Below are positions 24,721-34,364 of a stretch of 64,000 bases of DNA, one piece after another. Source of the DNA: Spinactinospora alkalitolerans (GTDB lineage: Bacteria; Actinomycetota; Actinomycetes; Streptosporangiales; Streptosporangiaceae). Both the position numbers and the translations under genes were made by a program. Location of the stretch: contig NZ_JACCCC010000001.1 in assembly GCF_013408795.1 (NCBI RefSeq), positions 4,588,001 through 4,652,000 on the forward strand, in the 5' to 3' direction. Numbering within the stretch: position 1 is the stretch's first letter; every line of letters starts with the position of its first letter. A model generated the notes under the pieces. That model was not told where the DNA came from and made no database searches. It worked only from the letters and a program-made list of their open reading frames with translations.

Positions 24721-25884
24721 TCATTCCAGGTAGTCGCGCAGCATCCGGGCGCGCGAGGGGTGGCGCAGCTTCGCCAGCGTCTTGGACTCGATCTGGCGGA
24801 TGCGCTCGCGTGTCACCCCGAACTCCCGGCCCACCTCCTCCAGGGTCCTCGGGTGGCCGTCGAGGAGCCCGAACCTCAACTGGATGATGCGCTGCTCCCG
24901 CTCCGGCAGCGCCCCGAGCAGGAAGCCCAGGTGGTCCTGGAGCATGATGAAGGCCGCGGCCTCCACCGGCGCCACGGCGTCGGAGTCCTCGATGAAGTCG
25001 CCGAAGTCGGAGTCCTCCTCGCCGATCGGCGCCTGCAGCGACACCGGTTCCTGGGCGATGCGCTGGATCTCCTGGACGCGTTCACCGCCCAGCCCCAGCT
25101 CCCGCGAGAGCTCCCCGGGCGTGGGTTCCCGGCCGAGTTCCTGGTGCATCTGGCGCTGGACCCGCATCAGTTTGTTGATGGTCTCGACCATGTGCACCGG
25201 GATGCGGATGGTGCGCGCCTGGTCGGCTATGGCCCGGGTGATGGCCTGCCGGATCCACCAGGTGGCGTAGGTGGAGAACTTGTACCCCTTGGTGTAGTCG
25301 AACTTCTCGACCGCGCGGATCAGACCGAGGTTGCCCTCCTGGACCAGGTCCATGAGCAGCAGGCCGCGGCCGATGTAGCGCTTGGCGATGGAGACCACCA
25401 GCCGCAGGTTGGCCTCGATCAGCCTGCGCTTGGCGCGCTCGCCCTCGCAGCCGAGCGTTTCGAGGTCGCCGATGCTCTCTTCGGAGAGCTGCGGCGGCAC
25501 CGGGGAGCGGCGGGCCTGGTGGAGCTTCTGCTCCGCGTACAGGCCGGCCTCGATCGATTTCGCGAGTTCCACTTCTTCTTCTGCCGTGAGGAGCGGAACG
25601 CGGCCGATCTCTCGCAGGTAGATGCGTACGAGGTCGCTGGTGGAGGCCTTCCGGCCCGGATCGGCCGGGGCCGGCGCGTCATCGGCGGCCGGGTCGACGA
25701 CGTCGACCCCGTGCCGGGCCAGGTCGCGCAGCACGTGTTCCAGGGCCTCGGGCGGGGCGTCCAACCGGTCCAGGGCGGAGGCGACGTCGGCCACGGAGAC
25801 CGTACCGCCGGATCCTGCGCCCGCGACCAGTTCCACCACCTGCCGGATCGGTGGCATTTCGCTGGGCAGCACCGTAAGAGCCAC
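24721..25884 (-). CDS. Primary-type RNA polymerase sigma factor (HrdB/RpoD family)
   Basis: 387 aa. Region 1.2 ([20 protein letters not shown]), region 2 with [20 protein letters not shown] and [30 protein letters not shown], region 3 and region 4.2 ([20 protein letters not shown]) are complete. A shortened region 1.1-like N-terminus precedes them. It is either the principal sigma factor or a close paralogue (HrdA/C/D type). It lies 59 bases downstream of dnaG on the same strand, echoing the classic dnaG-rpoD arrangement. The start is unsure because no strong ribosome site precedes GTG 25884. Confidence 0.93.
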   Translation of the reverse strand: MALTVLPSEMPPIRQVVELVAGAGSGGTVSVADVASALDRLDAPPEALEHVLRDLARHGVDVVDPAADDAPAPADPGRKASTSDLVRIYLREIGRVPLLTAEEEVELAKSIEAGLYAEQKLHQARRSPVPPQLSEESIGDLETLGCEGERAKRRLIEANLRLVVSIAKRYIGRGLLLMDLVQEGNLGLIRAVEKFDYTKGYKFSTYATWWIRQAITRAIADQARTIRIPVHMVETINKLMRVQRQMHQELGREPTPGELSRELGLGGERVQEIQRIAQEPVSLQAPIGEEDSDFGDFIEDSDAVAPVEAAAFIMLQDHLGFLLGALPEREQRIIQLRFGLLDGHPRTLEEVGREFGVTRERIRQIESKTLAKLRHPSRARMLRDYLE

Positions 25885-25943
25885 ACTTACAGTGTGCCTG
25901 CTGATACAGCGGAACAGAGAGAACTACTTTTGTCACCCTCGTG

Positions 25944-27818
25944 TCAGGCCGCGCCCCCCGAACGCTCCCGCATCGTGCGTCTGCGCTGCTCCATGGCCAT
26001 GAGCTCGCCGAAAACGGCCTGATATTCGGCTGCTTCGGCGACCGGGTCGAGCCGTCCCAGGCGCGATTTCAGGTTTGCGACCTGGCGATTGATGGAATGA
26101 ATTTTGATCGTGCCCAGGATTTCATTGGCGTAGTGCTCGTCGAGCTCTCCATAGATCTCGATCGGCTCCACCGCCAATTGCGTGAGCAACCCGCGCTGGG
26201 CGTCGTTGGGGGCGGCCTCGCGCAACCGCGCCGCCCACTGCGCCGGGTCGTCGGCGGCCGCGACCCCGCCCCGCGACCGGATCAGCTCATACATCGCCCG
26301 GTGCTGCGGCACGGAGAACGCCTCGGCGTCGAGCCGGTCGAACTCCGCCGCCAGGCCCGGGTACTGCACGGCGATCTTGAGCGCCTGGCGCTCCCGCTGC
26401 AGGGAGGGGTCGCGCAGGTCGTAGGGGGCGCCCTGGCCCTGCTGCGGCGCCGCGGGCTGACGGGGCGCCGACCGGTCGCCGCGGCGGCCGCCGCGCGCGA
26501 GCTGGTTGACCCGGCGCAGCACGAACCGCTCGTCCATGAGGCCGACCCACTTGTCCAGGCTCACGCCGTAGAACTTGCGCACGCCCTCGTTGCGGATGCC
26601 GGCGACGATCGGGGCCGCCGCCTCCAGCGCCGCCATCCGGCCCTCGGGGGTGTCGAGGTTGTGCCCCTCGATCTCGCTGCGGATCGCGAACTCATAGAGC
26701 GGCTTCTTCGCGGCCACGAGGTCCCGGATCGCGGCGTCGCCGTGCTGTATGCGCAGATCGCAGGGGTCGAGCCCGTCGGGCTGCACGGCGACGAAGGTCT
26801 CGGTGACGAACCCGTGCTCCTCGGCGAAGGCCCGCAGCGCGGCCTTCTGCCCCGCCGCGTCGCCGTCGAAGGTGAACACGACCTCGCCGCCGAACTTCGA
26901 GCGCCCCAGCAGCATGCGGCGCAGGATCTTCAGGTGCTCCTCGCCGAAGGAGGTGCCGCAGGTGGCCACCGCCGTGCCGACCCCGGCCAGGTGGCAGGCC
27001 ATGACGTCGGTGTAGCCCTCGACGACGACGGCCTGGCGCTCCCGGGAGATGTCGCGCTTGGCGAGGTCGAGCCCGTAGAGCAGGTGGCTCTTCTTGAAGA
27101 TCGGCGTCTCTTGGGTGTTGAGGTACTTGGGGCCGTCGTCGTCGGGGTCGAGCTTGCGCGCGCCGAACCCGACGACCTCGCCGGTCACCTCGCGCACCGG
27201 CCAGAGCAGCCGGTTGCGGAACTTGTCGTAGGGGCCGCGCCGCCCCTGGCTGGCCAGGCCGGCGAGGATGATCTCCTTGTCGCTGAACCCCTTGCCGCGC
27301 AGGTGCCCGGTGAGCGACTCCCACCCCGGCGGCGCGAACCCGACGCCGAAGCGCTCGGCGTCGGCCCGGGAGAACCCCCGCTCGCTGAGGAAGCGCCGCC
27401 CCTCCTGCGCGCCCGGGGTCAGCAACCGCTCGGCGTAGAACTCCGCCGCGGCCTTGTGCGCGTCGATCAGCCGCTGCCGCTGGCCCTGCTCGTTGCGCGG
27501 GACGTAGCCGCCCTGCTCGTAGCGCAACTGGATCCCCGCGCCCCTGGCGAGGCTCTCCACCGCCTCGACGAAGCTCAGGTGCTCGATCTTCTGCACGAAC
27601 GCGATGACGTCGCCGCCCTCGGCGCAACCGAAGCAGTAGAACAGGCCGCGCGCGGGGGTGACGTTGAAGGACGGGGACTTCTCGTCGTGGAAGGGGCACA
27701 GGCCCTTCAGGGAGCCGCCGCCGGCGTTGCGGAGCTGGAGGTACTCCCCCACCACGTCGGCGATGGGTGAGCGCTCGCGAACGAGCGCGACGTCTTCGTC
27801 TCGAATTCGGCCGGCCAC
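25944..27818 (-). CDS. dnaG: DNA primase
   Basis: 624 aa from GTG 27818, where family similarity begins (AGRIRDEDVALVRERSPIAD); the frame is open to 27893, but that part is not conserved. The N-terminal CHC2 zinc finger (CPFHDEKSPSF...YCFGC), the catalytic TOPRIM core (VVVEGYTDVMACHLAG; VFTFDGDAAGQKAALRAF) and the C-terminal helicase-interacting domain are all present. No strong ribosome site precedes the GTG, and the TAGACT-like stretch just upstream would suit a leaderless transcript (inference). Synthesises RNA primers at the replication fork. Confidence 0.96.
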   Translation of the reverse strand: MAGRIRDEDVALVRERSPIADVVGEYLQLRNAGGGSLKGLCPFHDEKSPSFNVTPARGLFYCFGCAEGGDVIAFVQKIEHLSFVEAVESLARGAGIQLRYEQGGYVPRNEQGQRQRLIDAHKAAAEFYAERLLTPGAQEGRRFLSERGFSRADAERFGVGFAPPGWESLTGHLRGKGFSDKEIILAGLASQGRRGPYDKFRNRLLWPVREVTGEVVGFGARKLDPDDDGPKYLNTQETPIFKKSHLLYGLDLAKRDISRERQAVVVEGYTDVMACHLAGVGTAVATCGTSFGEEHLKILRRMLLGRSKFGGEVVFTFDGDAAGQKAALRAFAEEHGFVTETFVAVQPDGLDPCDLRIQHGDAAIRDLVAAKKPLYEFAIRSEIEGHNLDTPEGRMAALEAAAPIVAGIRNEGVRKFYGVSLDKWVGLMDERFVLRRVNQLARGGRRGDRSAPRQPAAPQQGQGAPYDLRDPSLQRERQALKIAVQYPGLAAEFDRLDAEAFSVPQHRAMYELIRSRGGVAAADDPAQWAARLREAAPNDAQRGLLTQLAVEPIEIYGELDEHYANEILGTIKIHSINRQVANLKSRLGRLDPVAEAAEYQAVFGELMAMEQRRRTMRERSGGAA

Positions 27819-27901
27819 AGTAGACAAGTCTAGGCGCGCGCGGCGCGCGGGGAGGCGGCCGGCCGGTCCCTGTGGACGGCCCGTCCGGCTCATCGGACCT
27901 C

Positions 27902-28023
27902 GACCGCTGCCGTTCGCGGGGCGGGGGTGGGAGTTTCAGGACTCGGGCTGCTGCGTCGCCGGCGGCTTGCGCGCACAGCGACGGCCGCCCCCTGTGCGAA
28001 CCCGGTCGTCGGGCATCGGTCAG
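27902..28023 (+). repeat. Three-copy intergenic repeat, copy B
   Basis: GACCGCTGCCGTTCGCGGGG through CGGTCGTCGGGCATCGGTCAG-like end. Fills the gap between the dnaG start region and the ROK gene, overlapping the ROK stop codon by a few bases. The internal arms GCGCACAG and CTGTGCG form the best hairpin of the three copies. Confidence 0.75.
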
Positions 28024-29240
28024 CCGCGCGCCGGGGCGAACCGGGGCGAGTAGGTGGTGTGCAGGACCAGCGAGGCCGCGCCGATCGCCGCGACGTCGTC
28101 GCCGATCAGGGAGGTCTCGACCCTCAGCCCGCGCACCGCGCGGGCGATGGAGCGCGCGGAGACGGCCTCGGCCACCGCGTTGCGGTAGATGCCGCCCACG
28201 CGGGAGATGCCCCAGCCGCCGAGGACCACGGTGGGCACGTCGACGACGTTGAGCAGCCCGATCGCGGCGCTGCCGAGGTGGGCGGCCGCGGCGCGGACGG
28301 TGGCCAGGGCCTCGGGGTCGCCCGACTCCGCGGCGCGGCAGACCCGCGCGTAGTACTCGATGGCCGCCGCGCTGCCGCGGGGCAGGCCGGGCGGCTCCTC
28401 CCCCCTGCGCCGGGCCGCGTCGGCGACGATGGCGTGCGGTGCGAGGTAGGTCTCCAGGCACCCGCCGTTGCCGCAGGGGCAGGGGCGGCCGCCGGGTTCG
28501 ACGGTCACGTGCCCGATCTCCCCGGCGTTCCATGAGGCGCCCCGGTAGAGCCGGTCGCCGAGGACGAGGCCGCCGCCGATGCCGGTGCCGAAGTAGATGA
28601 AGGCCATGTCCCCGGCCCGGTGCACGCCGCCGGACCAGCGCTCGCCGATCGTGGCGGCGGTGGCGTCGTTGTCGATGATGACCGGCAGCCCCGTCCCGCT
28701 CTCCAGCGCCTCCCGCAACGGGACGCTGTGCCAGCCGGGCAGGTTGGGCGGCTCCACGACGAAGCCGCCGCCGGAGTCGATCGGGCCGGGCGTGGCCACG
28801 CCGATGCCCAGGACGCGCTCGGCCGGCACGCCGGAGCGCTCGACCAGCAGCCGGACCGCCCGGACCAGGGCGTTGATGACCCGGGCGGGGCCGTGCACGA
28901 CCGGCGTGCGGCGCCGGCTGCGCGCGATGACCCGGCCGCGCATGTCGGTCACCACCAGCGTGGTGCGCGCGGGGTCGATGTGCAGGCCGACGGCGTAGTA
29001 GGCGCCGGCGTTGAGGCGCAGCATCGTCGCGCGCTTGCCGCCGCGCGAGGAGCGCCGGCCGGCCTCCAGCACCAGTCCCGACTCCAGCAGCCGGCGCACG
29101 ATGTTGGAGACCGTCTGCGGGGTGAGGGCGGTGCGCTCGGCGAGCTCGACGCGGCTGATGTTCTCGGCGCGGCGGATCTCGTCGAGGACCAGGCTCTGGT
29201 TGAAGTCACCGAGCCAGAGCAGGTTGGTGCCGGTGGACAT
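28020..29240 (-). CDS. ROK-family transcriptional regulator
   Basis: 406 aa from ATG 29240 (GGGGAGGAAAACCGCAA upstream). An N-terminal MarR-like winged helix (RAENISRVELAERTALTPQT; IVRRLLESGLV) is followed by a sugar-kinase-like ROK domain with AGDMAFIYFGTGIGGGLVLG and the zinc motif GHVTVEPGGRPCPCGNGGCL. It is divergent from an ABC sugar importer at 29489, so it is the likely repressor or sensor for that importer. Ligand unknown; XylR-, NagC- and Rok7B7-like roles are all possible. Confidence 0.92.
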   Translation of the reverse strand: MSTGTNLLWLGDFNQSLVLDEIRRAENISRVELAERTALTPQTVSNIVRRLLESGLVLEAGRRSSRGGKRATMLRLNAGAYYAVGLHIDPARTTLVVTDMRGRVIARSRRRTPVVHGPARVINALVRAVRLLVERSGVPAERVLGIGVATPGPIDSGGGFVVEPPNLPGWHSVPLREALESGTGLPVIIDNDATAATIGERWSGGVHRAGDMAFIYFGTGIGGGLVLGDRLYRGASWNAGEIGHVTVEPGGRPCPCGNGGCLETYLAPHAIVADAARRRGEEPPGLPRGSAAAIEYYARVCRAAESGDPEALATVRAAAAHLGSAAIGLLNVVDVPTVVLGGWGISRVGGIYRNAVAEAVSARSIARAVRGLRVETSLIGDDVAAIGAASLVLHTTYSPRFAPARG

Positions 29241-29488
29241 TTGCGGTTTTCCTCCCCTGGTACCCCATACATCCTGGCATGTGCGGCGCTCCGGTCCCCG
29301 AGCCGCTCCATCGGCCGCCTTCATCCATTGCCTTTATCCAAGGATTTTAGTAACCATGTGACACACGTCATTGCGGCGACGGTCCGGGCAGGGATCGGGG
29401 CCGCATCGCTTGCGAAGGGATCGGACCGGCTCGCCAGGACCGCTCGCCGTTTCGCGCGGCGGGCCCGCACGTAAGGGGACCACCGCCC

Positions 29489-30868
29489 ATGACTCGAGTG
29501 CCCGTCGGCAGGCGGAAGCGCCGCGCGGCCCGCGCGGCCGCGGCCGCCGCCGCCCTGATCCTCGCCGCCGCCGGATGCGGCGGCGGCGCACAGGACGACC
29601 CCAACACGGTCACCATCGCCTACCAGGACTTCGGCACCTTCCAGGCGGCCGACGACCTGTTCACGAAGGTGAAGGAGGAGTTCGAGGGGCAGAATCCCGA
29701 CGTCACGGTCGAACTGCGCCCGATCGAGGCCCCCGCCGAGGACTACCAGACCCAGGTGAACCTGATGAACCAGTCGGCCGCCGAGGCGCCCGACATCATC
29801 TACGAGGACAGCTTCACCATCAACCAGGACGTCGACGCCGGCTACCTGGCCCCGCTGGACGAGTACTGGGAGGCCTGGGAGGACGCCGGGCAGTACAACG
29901 AGCAGGCCGACGCCGCGGTGACCGCGCTGGACGGCAAACGCTACGCGGCGATGCTGGGCACCGACACCCGGGGGCTCTGGTACAACACCGAACTGTTCGA
30001 CCAGGCCGGCGTCGACACCCCGTGGGAGCCGCGGACCTGGGACGAGGTGCTGGAGACCGCGCGCACGATCAGGTCGGAGCTGGGCGAGGAGGTGACCCCG
30101 CTCAACGTCTACTCCGGCACCCCGGCCGGCGAGCAGTCCTCCATGCAGGGTTTCCAGATGCTGCTCAGCGGAACCGACGGCGCCCTCTTCGACGAGGAGG
30201 CGCGGAAGTGGGTCACCGGGAGCGCCGGGTTCGAGGACGCGCTGGCGTTCGTCGAGACGGTCTACTCCGAGGACCTCGCCCTCGCCCCCCGCGACGCCCT
30301 CAACGCCAACGTCGCCACGCTCAACAACGAGGAGCGCATCCCTGCGGGCGAGATCGCGATCAGCCTGGACGGCTCCTGGGTGACCCAGAGCTGGATCGAG
30401 AGCGCGAACAAGCCGTGGCCCGAATGGCAGGACGTCATGGAGTTCGCCCCGATGCCCACGCAGAACGGCCAGGACCCCGGCGCCACCTCGATGTCGGGCG
30501 GCTGGACGCTGGCACTCGGCTCCCAGTCGGCCAACCCCGACCTCGCCTGGGAGGTCATGAGCCACGCCCTGAACGAGGAGAACGCGACCAAGTTCGCGAT
30601 CGAGGGCGGGCAGATCCCGGTGCGCGAGGACGTCGCCTCCTCCCCCGAGTTCCTGGAGGCCTCCCCCATGGCCGAGCAGGCCGCGGCGCTGGTCGACGTG
30701 ACGCACTTCCGCCCCGCCTACAGCGAGTACCCGCGGATCTCGCTGGCGGTCCAGGAGGCCATGGAGGCGGTCATGCTGGGCGAGGCCACCCCGGCCGAGG
30801 CCGCCGAGACCTACGCCCAGGAGGTCGAGGGGATCGCCGGAGCGGACAACGTGACCTCGGGCGGCTGA
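29489..30868 (+). CDS. ABC sugar transporter substrate-binding lipoprotein
   Basis: 459 aa. A signal peptide with lipobox AAAGC (Cys near residue 30), followed by a family-1 extracellular solute-binding domain (QVNLMNQSAAEAPDIIYEDS; LDGKRYAAMLGTDTRGLWYN; GGWTLALGSQSANPDLAWEV). ATG follows AAGGGGA. First gene of a three-gene importer under probable ROK control. A family-1 domain of this length suggests an oligosaccharide or similar uptake system; the ligand is not determinable. Confidence 0.92.
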   Translation: MTRVPVGRRKRRAARAAAAAAALILAAAGCGGGAQDDPNTVTIAYQDFGTFQAADDLFTKVKEEFEGQNPDVTVELRPIEAPAEDYQTQVNLMNQSAAEAPDIIYEDSFTINQDVDAGYLAPLDEYWEAWEDAGQYNEQADAAVTALDGKRYAAMLGTDTRGLWYNTELFDQAGVDTPWEPRTWDEVLETARTIRSELGEEVTPLNVYSGTPAGEQSSMQGFQMLLSGTDGALFDEEARKWVTGSAGFEDALAFVETVYSEDLALAPRDALNANVATLNNEERIPAGEIAISLDGSWVTQSWIESANKPWPEWQDVMEFAPMPTQNGQDPGATSMSGGWTLALGSQSANPDLAWEVMSHALNEENATKFAIEGGQIPVREDVASSPEFLEASPMAEQAAALVDVTHFRPAYSEYPRISLAVQEAMEAVMLGEATPAEAAETYAQEVEGIAGADNVTSGG

Positions 30869-30872
30869 GCCG

Positions 30873-31820
30873 ATGGAGTCGACGCTCACCGCCGCCGCGC
30901 CGCAGCGCGCGCCCCGGCCCCGCCGCAGCGCGCGCTCGGCCCGCCCCGGCCGGCCCGGGATCGCGCGCTGGCTGGTCCCGCTGGCCCCCGCCCTGTTCCT
31001 GCTGCTGACCTTCTTCGCCGGACCGATCCTGTGGACGGTGTGGGCCTCGTTCACCAACGCGGCCCTGACCGGCGCTGCGGCCGCCGACACCGAGTTCGTC
31101 GGCCTGGCCAACATCGAGCGACTGCTCACCGACCCGCAGTTCCTCGACGCCACCGTGGTCACCGTGGTCTTCCTGGTCGGCTCGGGGGTCGTGGGCCAGA
31201 CGGTGCTCGGGCTGGCGCTGGCGCTGCTGATGCAGAACCGGGGCGCCGCCGTGCGGACGGCGGTCAGCGCGATCGTGGTCGGCGCCTGGGTGGTGCCCGA
31301 GGTCGTGGCCGGATTCGTCTGGGTGGCGTTCCTGGAGCGCGAGGGCTCGCTCAACGCGCTGTTGGACCAGGTGGGGCTGGCCCCGCAGAACTGGCTGTAC
31401 ACCGCGCCGATCCTGGCCGTGGTGCTGGCCAACGTCTGGAAGGGCACCGCCTTCTCGATGATGACCTACTCCGCCGGGCTGTCGGAGGTGCCCACCGACC
31501 TCAAGGAGGCGGCCCGGGTGGACGGCGCGTCGGGGTGGCGGGTGCTGTGGCACGTGGTGCTGCCGCTGCTGCGGCGCACCATCGCCACCACGCTGCTGCT
31601 GGTGACGCTGCAGACCGTGCAGGTGTTCACCCTGATCTTCGTGATGACCGGCGGAGGCCCCGGCGGGCGCAGCACCACGCTGCCGCTGCTGATGTACCAG
31701 GAGGCGCTCAACTTCGGCGACCTGGGCTACGGCACCACGATCGCGCTCGCGCTGCTGGTGGTCGCCGGGCTGTTCTCGCTGGTCTACGTCCGTCTGCTGC
31801 GTCCGGAGGAGGTGCGATGA
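30873..31820 (+). CDS. ABC sugar transporter permease (MalF type)
   Basis: 315 aa, six membrane helices after a basic, Pro/Arg-rich cytoplasmic N-terminus. The EAA coupling loop is DLKEAARVDGASGWRVLWHV. Starts 4 bases after the binding-protein stop and ends in an ATGA overlap with the second permease. No ATPase gene follows, so the importer probably borrows a shared MsiK-type ATPase, as is usual for actinomycete sugar importers. Confidence 0.92.
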   Translation: MESTLTAAAPQRAPRPRRSARSARPGRPGIARWLVPLAPALFLLLTFFAGPILWTVWASFTNAALTGAAAADTEFVGLANIERLLTDPQFLDATVVTVVFLVGSGVVGQTVLGLALALLMQNRGAAVRTAVSAIVVGAWVVPEVVAGFVWVAFLEREGSLNALLDQVGLAPQNWLYTAPILAVVLANVWKGTAFSMMTYSAGLSEVPTDLKEAARVDGASGWRVLWHVVLPLLRRTIATTLLLVTLQTVQVFTLIFVMTGGGPGGRSTTLPLLMYQEALNFGDLGYGTTIALALLVVAGLFSLVYVRLLRPEEVR

Positions 31821-32659
31821 CACGGGCGATCAGTTCACCCGCGAAGGCGGCGGGCGGCGCGGTGGTCCATCTGCTGCTGGCCGTGCTGGCCCTGGTGTTC
31901 CTGCTGCCGTCGCTGTGGATGGTGTTCGCGGCCTTCGACGCCGAGGCGACGCTGCGCGCCGCGCCGCCGTCGGCGTTCACGCTGGACAACTTCGCCGCCG
32001 TGCTGACACCGGAGACCGTCTACGTCCCGATGTGGAACAGCGTGCTGCTGTGCGGCGGCGCCGCCGTGGTCACGGTGGCCGCCTCCGCCCTGGCCGCCTA
32101 CCCGCTGTCGCGCTACAGCCTGCGGTTCAGGCGGCCGTTCCTGTACACCGTGCTGTTCGCGACCGGGCTGCCGCTCACCGCGATCATGGTCCCGGTCTAC
32201 GGCATGTTCGTGCAGGCCGGGCTGCTGGACTCGCGGTTCGCCACGATGCTGTTCCTGGCCGCCTCCAGCCTGCCGTTCGGGATCTGGCTGACGAAGAACT
32301 TCATGGACGGCATCCCCATGGAGCTGGAGGAGGCCGCCTGGGTGGACGGCGCGTCGGCCTGGCAGTCGCTGCGGCTGCTCGTCGCGCCGCTGATCGCCCC
32401 GGGCATGGCCGTCGTTGGCATCTTCACGATCGTGCTGACCTGGGGCAACTTCTTCGTGCCGTTCATCCTGCTGAAAAGCCCCGACCACCTGCCGGCCGCG
32501 GTGCGCATCTACTCGTTCTTCGGCCAGTACGGTTCGGTGCGCTACGGCGAGCTGGCCGCGTACTCGCTGCTGTACACGCTGCCCGTGGTGGCCCTGTACG
32601 TGGCGGTCTCCAAGGCCCTGGGCGGCAGGTTCAACCTCGGCGGCGCCATGAAGGGCTGA
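31817..32659 (+). CDS. ABC sugar transporter permease (MalG type)
   Basis: 280 aa, six membrane helices. EAA loop ELEEAAWVDGASAWQSLRLL; C-terminal FNLGGAMKG typical of the MalG branch. ATG overlaps the previous stop (31817-31820). Last gene of the ROK-linked importer; a hairpin at 32733-32756 follows. Confidence 0.92.
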   Translation: MTRAISSPAKAAGGAVVHLLLAVLALVFLLPSLWMVFAAFDAEATLRAAPPSAFTLDNFAAVLTPETVYVPMWNSVLLCGGAAVVTVAASALAAYPLSRYSLRFRRPFLYTVLFATGLPLTAIMVPVYGMFVQAGLLDSRFATMLFLAASSLPFGIWLTKNFMDGIPMELEEAAWVDGASAWQSLRLLVAPLIAPGMAVVGIFTIVLTWGNFFVPFILLKSPDHLPAAVRIYSFFGQYGSVRYGELAAYSLLYTLPVVALYVAVSKALGGRFNLGGAMKG

Positions 32660-33086
32660 GGCCGCAGCGGGGCTAGATGTGTTGTTCGGTGAGGTGAGGA
32701 CTGTTGGCTCTGCTCGGCCTTTGCGGGCCTTCGCCCTCCCCGTGCGCGGGGAGGGCACCGCATCGCCGTCCGGGGACCCGGCGCCGCCGCGCTCGGTGAG
32801 CGCGGCCAGGCGCACCGGGCCGTCCCGGGGTACCGCGAGCACGACCGACAGGCCCGCGTGGCCCTAGGGAGTGTTTGACGAAGGCTTTCGGGTCAGCGAG
32901 CGGCCGTCCAGGCAATCTCTCGCAAGACGATTCGCGTAGATCATCCTGGTTGGCTGTTCAAGCGACATCGGCGCAGCGAGAGGCAGCCTGGTGGCCGCGA
33001 GCCCGAAATGATTCGGAAAACACGACCTAGGAGGCCGTCTCGGGTTTTTCCGTCATGGGGAGTCTCCGAAAGGGTCTGCCGCCGCC
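32660..33086. other. Intergenic region with a terminator hairpin
   Basis: Gene-free gap between convergent sugar importers. GCCCTCCCCG (32733-32742) and CGGGGAGGGC (32747-32756) form a perfect 10-bp stem, the likely terminator of the plus-strand importer. GCGCTCGGTGAGCGC is a smaller hairpin further on. Short peptide-like frames on the minus strand (DGPVRLAALTERGG) might be a gene remnant but cannot be assigned. Confidence 0.5.
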
Positions 33087-34364
33087 TCAGCGGCGGGCGT
33101 CTTCGGGGGCGGGCGGAGCGGCCGATTCGGTCGCGGCGCCATCGGGGTCCGGCTGCCGCGGGGCCGCCGTCGAGCGCCCGGCGCCGCCGCGCCTGGCGCG
33201 GCGCAGGCCGAGGTGGTCCTTGTTGTAGACGTCGAAGGCCACAGCGGCGAGCAGGACCAGGCCCTTGATGGCCTGCTGCCAGTCCACGCCCAGTCCGATC
33301 AGCGACATGCCGTTGTTCATGACGCCCATGACCAGCGCGCCGACGACGGAGCCGACGACGGTGCCCACTCCCCCGGTGGCCGAGGCGCCGCCGATGAAGG
33401 CCGCGGCGATCGCGTCGAGTTCGAACATCTCGCCCGCGCCCGGGGTGGCGGCGTTCAGCCGCGCCATGAACACCAGTCCGGCCAGCGCCGAGAGCACGCC
33501 CATGGTGACGAAGACCCAGAACGTCGTCTGCTTGGTGCGCACGCCCGACAGCAGCGCGGCCTTCTCGCTGCCGCCCACCGCGTAGACGTGCCGGCCGGTG
33601 ATCGTCTTGTTCATGACGAAGGAGAACCCGACGATCAGGACCACCAGCACCAGGCCCACGACCGGGATCCCGTTGTGGATGGCCAGCACGTAGGCGAAGA
33701 CGTTGATGACGATGACGAGGGCGGCGATCCTGGCGGCGAAGGCGTTCTGCGGGCTCACCGGCAGCCCGTGCCGTCGGCTGCGCGCCCGGGCCTGGAGCTG
33801 GGTCCACACCAGCAGCGCGGAGGCCGCGACGCCGATGAGCAGGGTCAGCACGTGGACGCCCGCCCCGAACGGGTCGGGCACGTAGCCCGATCCGAGCACC
33901 CGGAAGGAGGCCGGCAGCGGCGCGATGGTCTGGCCGTCCAGCACGATCAGCGTCAGCCCGCGGAACAGCAGCATCCCGGCCAGCGTCACGATGAACGCGG
34001 GGATGCGGACGTAGGCCACCCAGAAGCCCTGCCAGGCCCCGATGAGGGCGCCCATGGCCAGCGCGGCGACGACCGTGAGCCAGACCGGCAGGCCCCACTG
34101 GGCCATCATCACCGCCGACGCGGCTCCGACGAAGGCGACCACCGACCCCACGGACAGGTCGATGTGGCCGGTGATGATCACCAGCATCATCCCGATGGCC
34201 AGGATCAGGATGTAGCTGTTCTGCATGATGAGGTTGGTGATGTTCAGCGGCTGCAGCAGCAGTCCGCCGGTGAGGAACTCGAACAGCACCACGATGAGCA
34301 CGAGCGCCATGAGCATCCCGTACTGCCTGGCGTTCTTCCTGAACAGGTCGCGTATGGCGGTCAT
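33087..34364 (-). CDS. Multiple-sugar ABC permease (GguB/MmsB/XylH type)
   Basis: 425 aa, a ribose/xylose-type permease with about 10-12 membrane helices. Family segments: [33 protein letters not shown] and [21 protein letters not shown] disordered Pro/Ala C-terminal tail of ~50 residues is extra. The ATG overlaps the ATPase stop (34361-34364). The last gene in a 15-kb colinear arabinose run; with the two genes upstream it would import monosaccharides such as arabinose or xylose. Confidence 0.93.
   Translation of the reverse strand: MTAIRDLFRKNARQYGMLMALVLIVVLFEFLTGGLLLQPLNITNLIMQNSYILILAIGMMLVIITGHIDLSVGSVVAFVGAASAVMMAQWGLPVWLTVVAALAMGALIGAWQGFWVAYVRIPAFIVTLAGMLLFRGLTLIVLDGQTIAPLPASFRVLGSGYVPDPFGAGVHVLTLLIGVAASALLVWTQLQARARSRRHGLPVSPQNAFAARIAALVIVINVFAYVLAIHNGIPVVGLVLVVLIVGFSFVMNKTITGRHVYAVGGSEKAALLSGVRTKQTTFWVFVTMGVLSALAGLVFMARLNAATPGAGEMFELDAIAAAFIGGASATGGVGTVVGSVVGALVMGVMNNGMSLIGLGVDWQQAIKGLVLLAAVAFDVYNKDHLGLRRARRGGAGRSTAAPRQPDPDGAATESAAPPAPEDARR

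Noticed and set aside
30262-30669. Antisense ORFs and other long open frames on the opposite strands of real genes
   Set aside because: They mirror the codon structure of the real gene, as expected at this GC content, and have no domain or ribosome-site support.
32733-32756. CRISPR-repeat-like CCTCCCCG...CGGGGAGG
   Set aside because: Single occurrence with perfect hairpin symmetry and no spacers; a terminator explains it. No CRISPR array or cas gene is in the window.
32860-33000. Possible insertion-sequence end (GGGAGTGTTTGACGAAGG and following)
   Set aside because: No transposase fragment, inverted partner or target duplication could be found.
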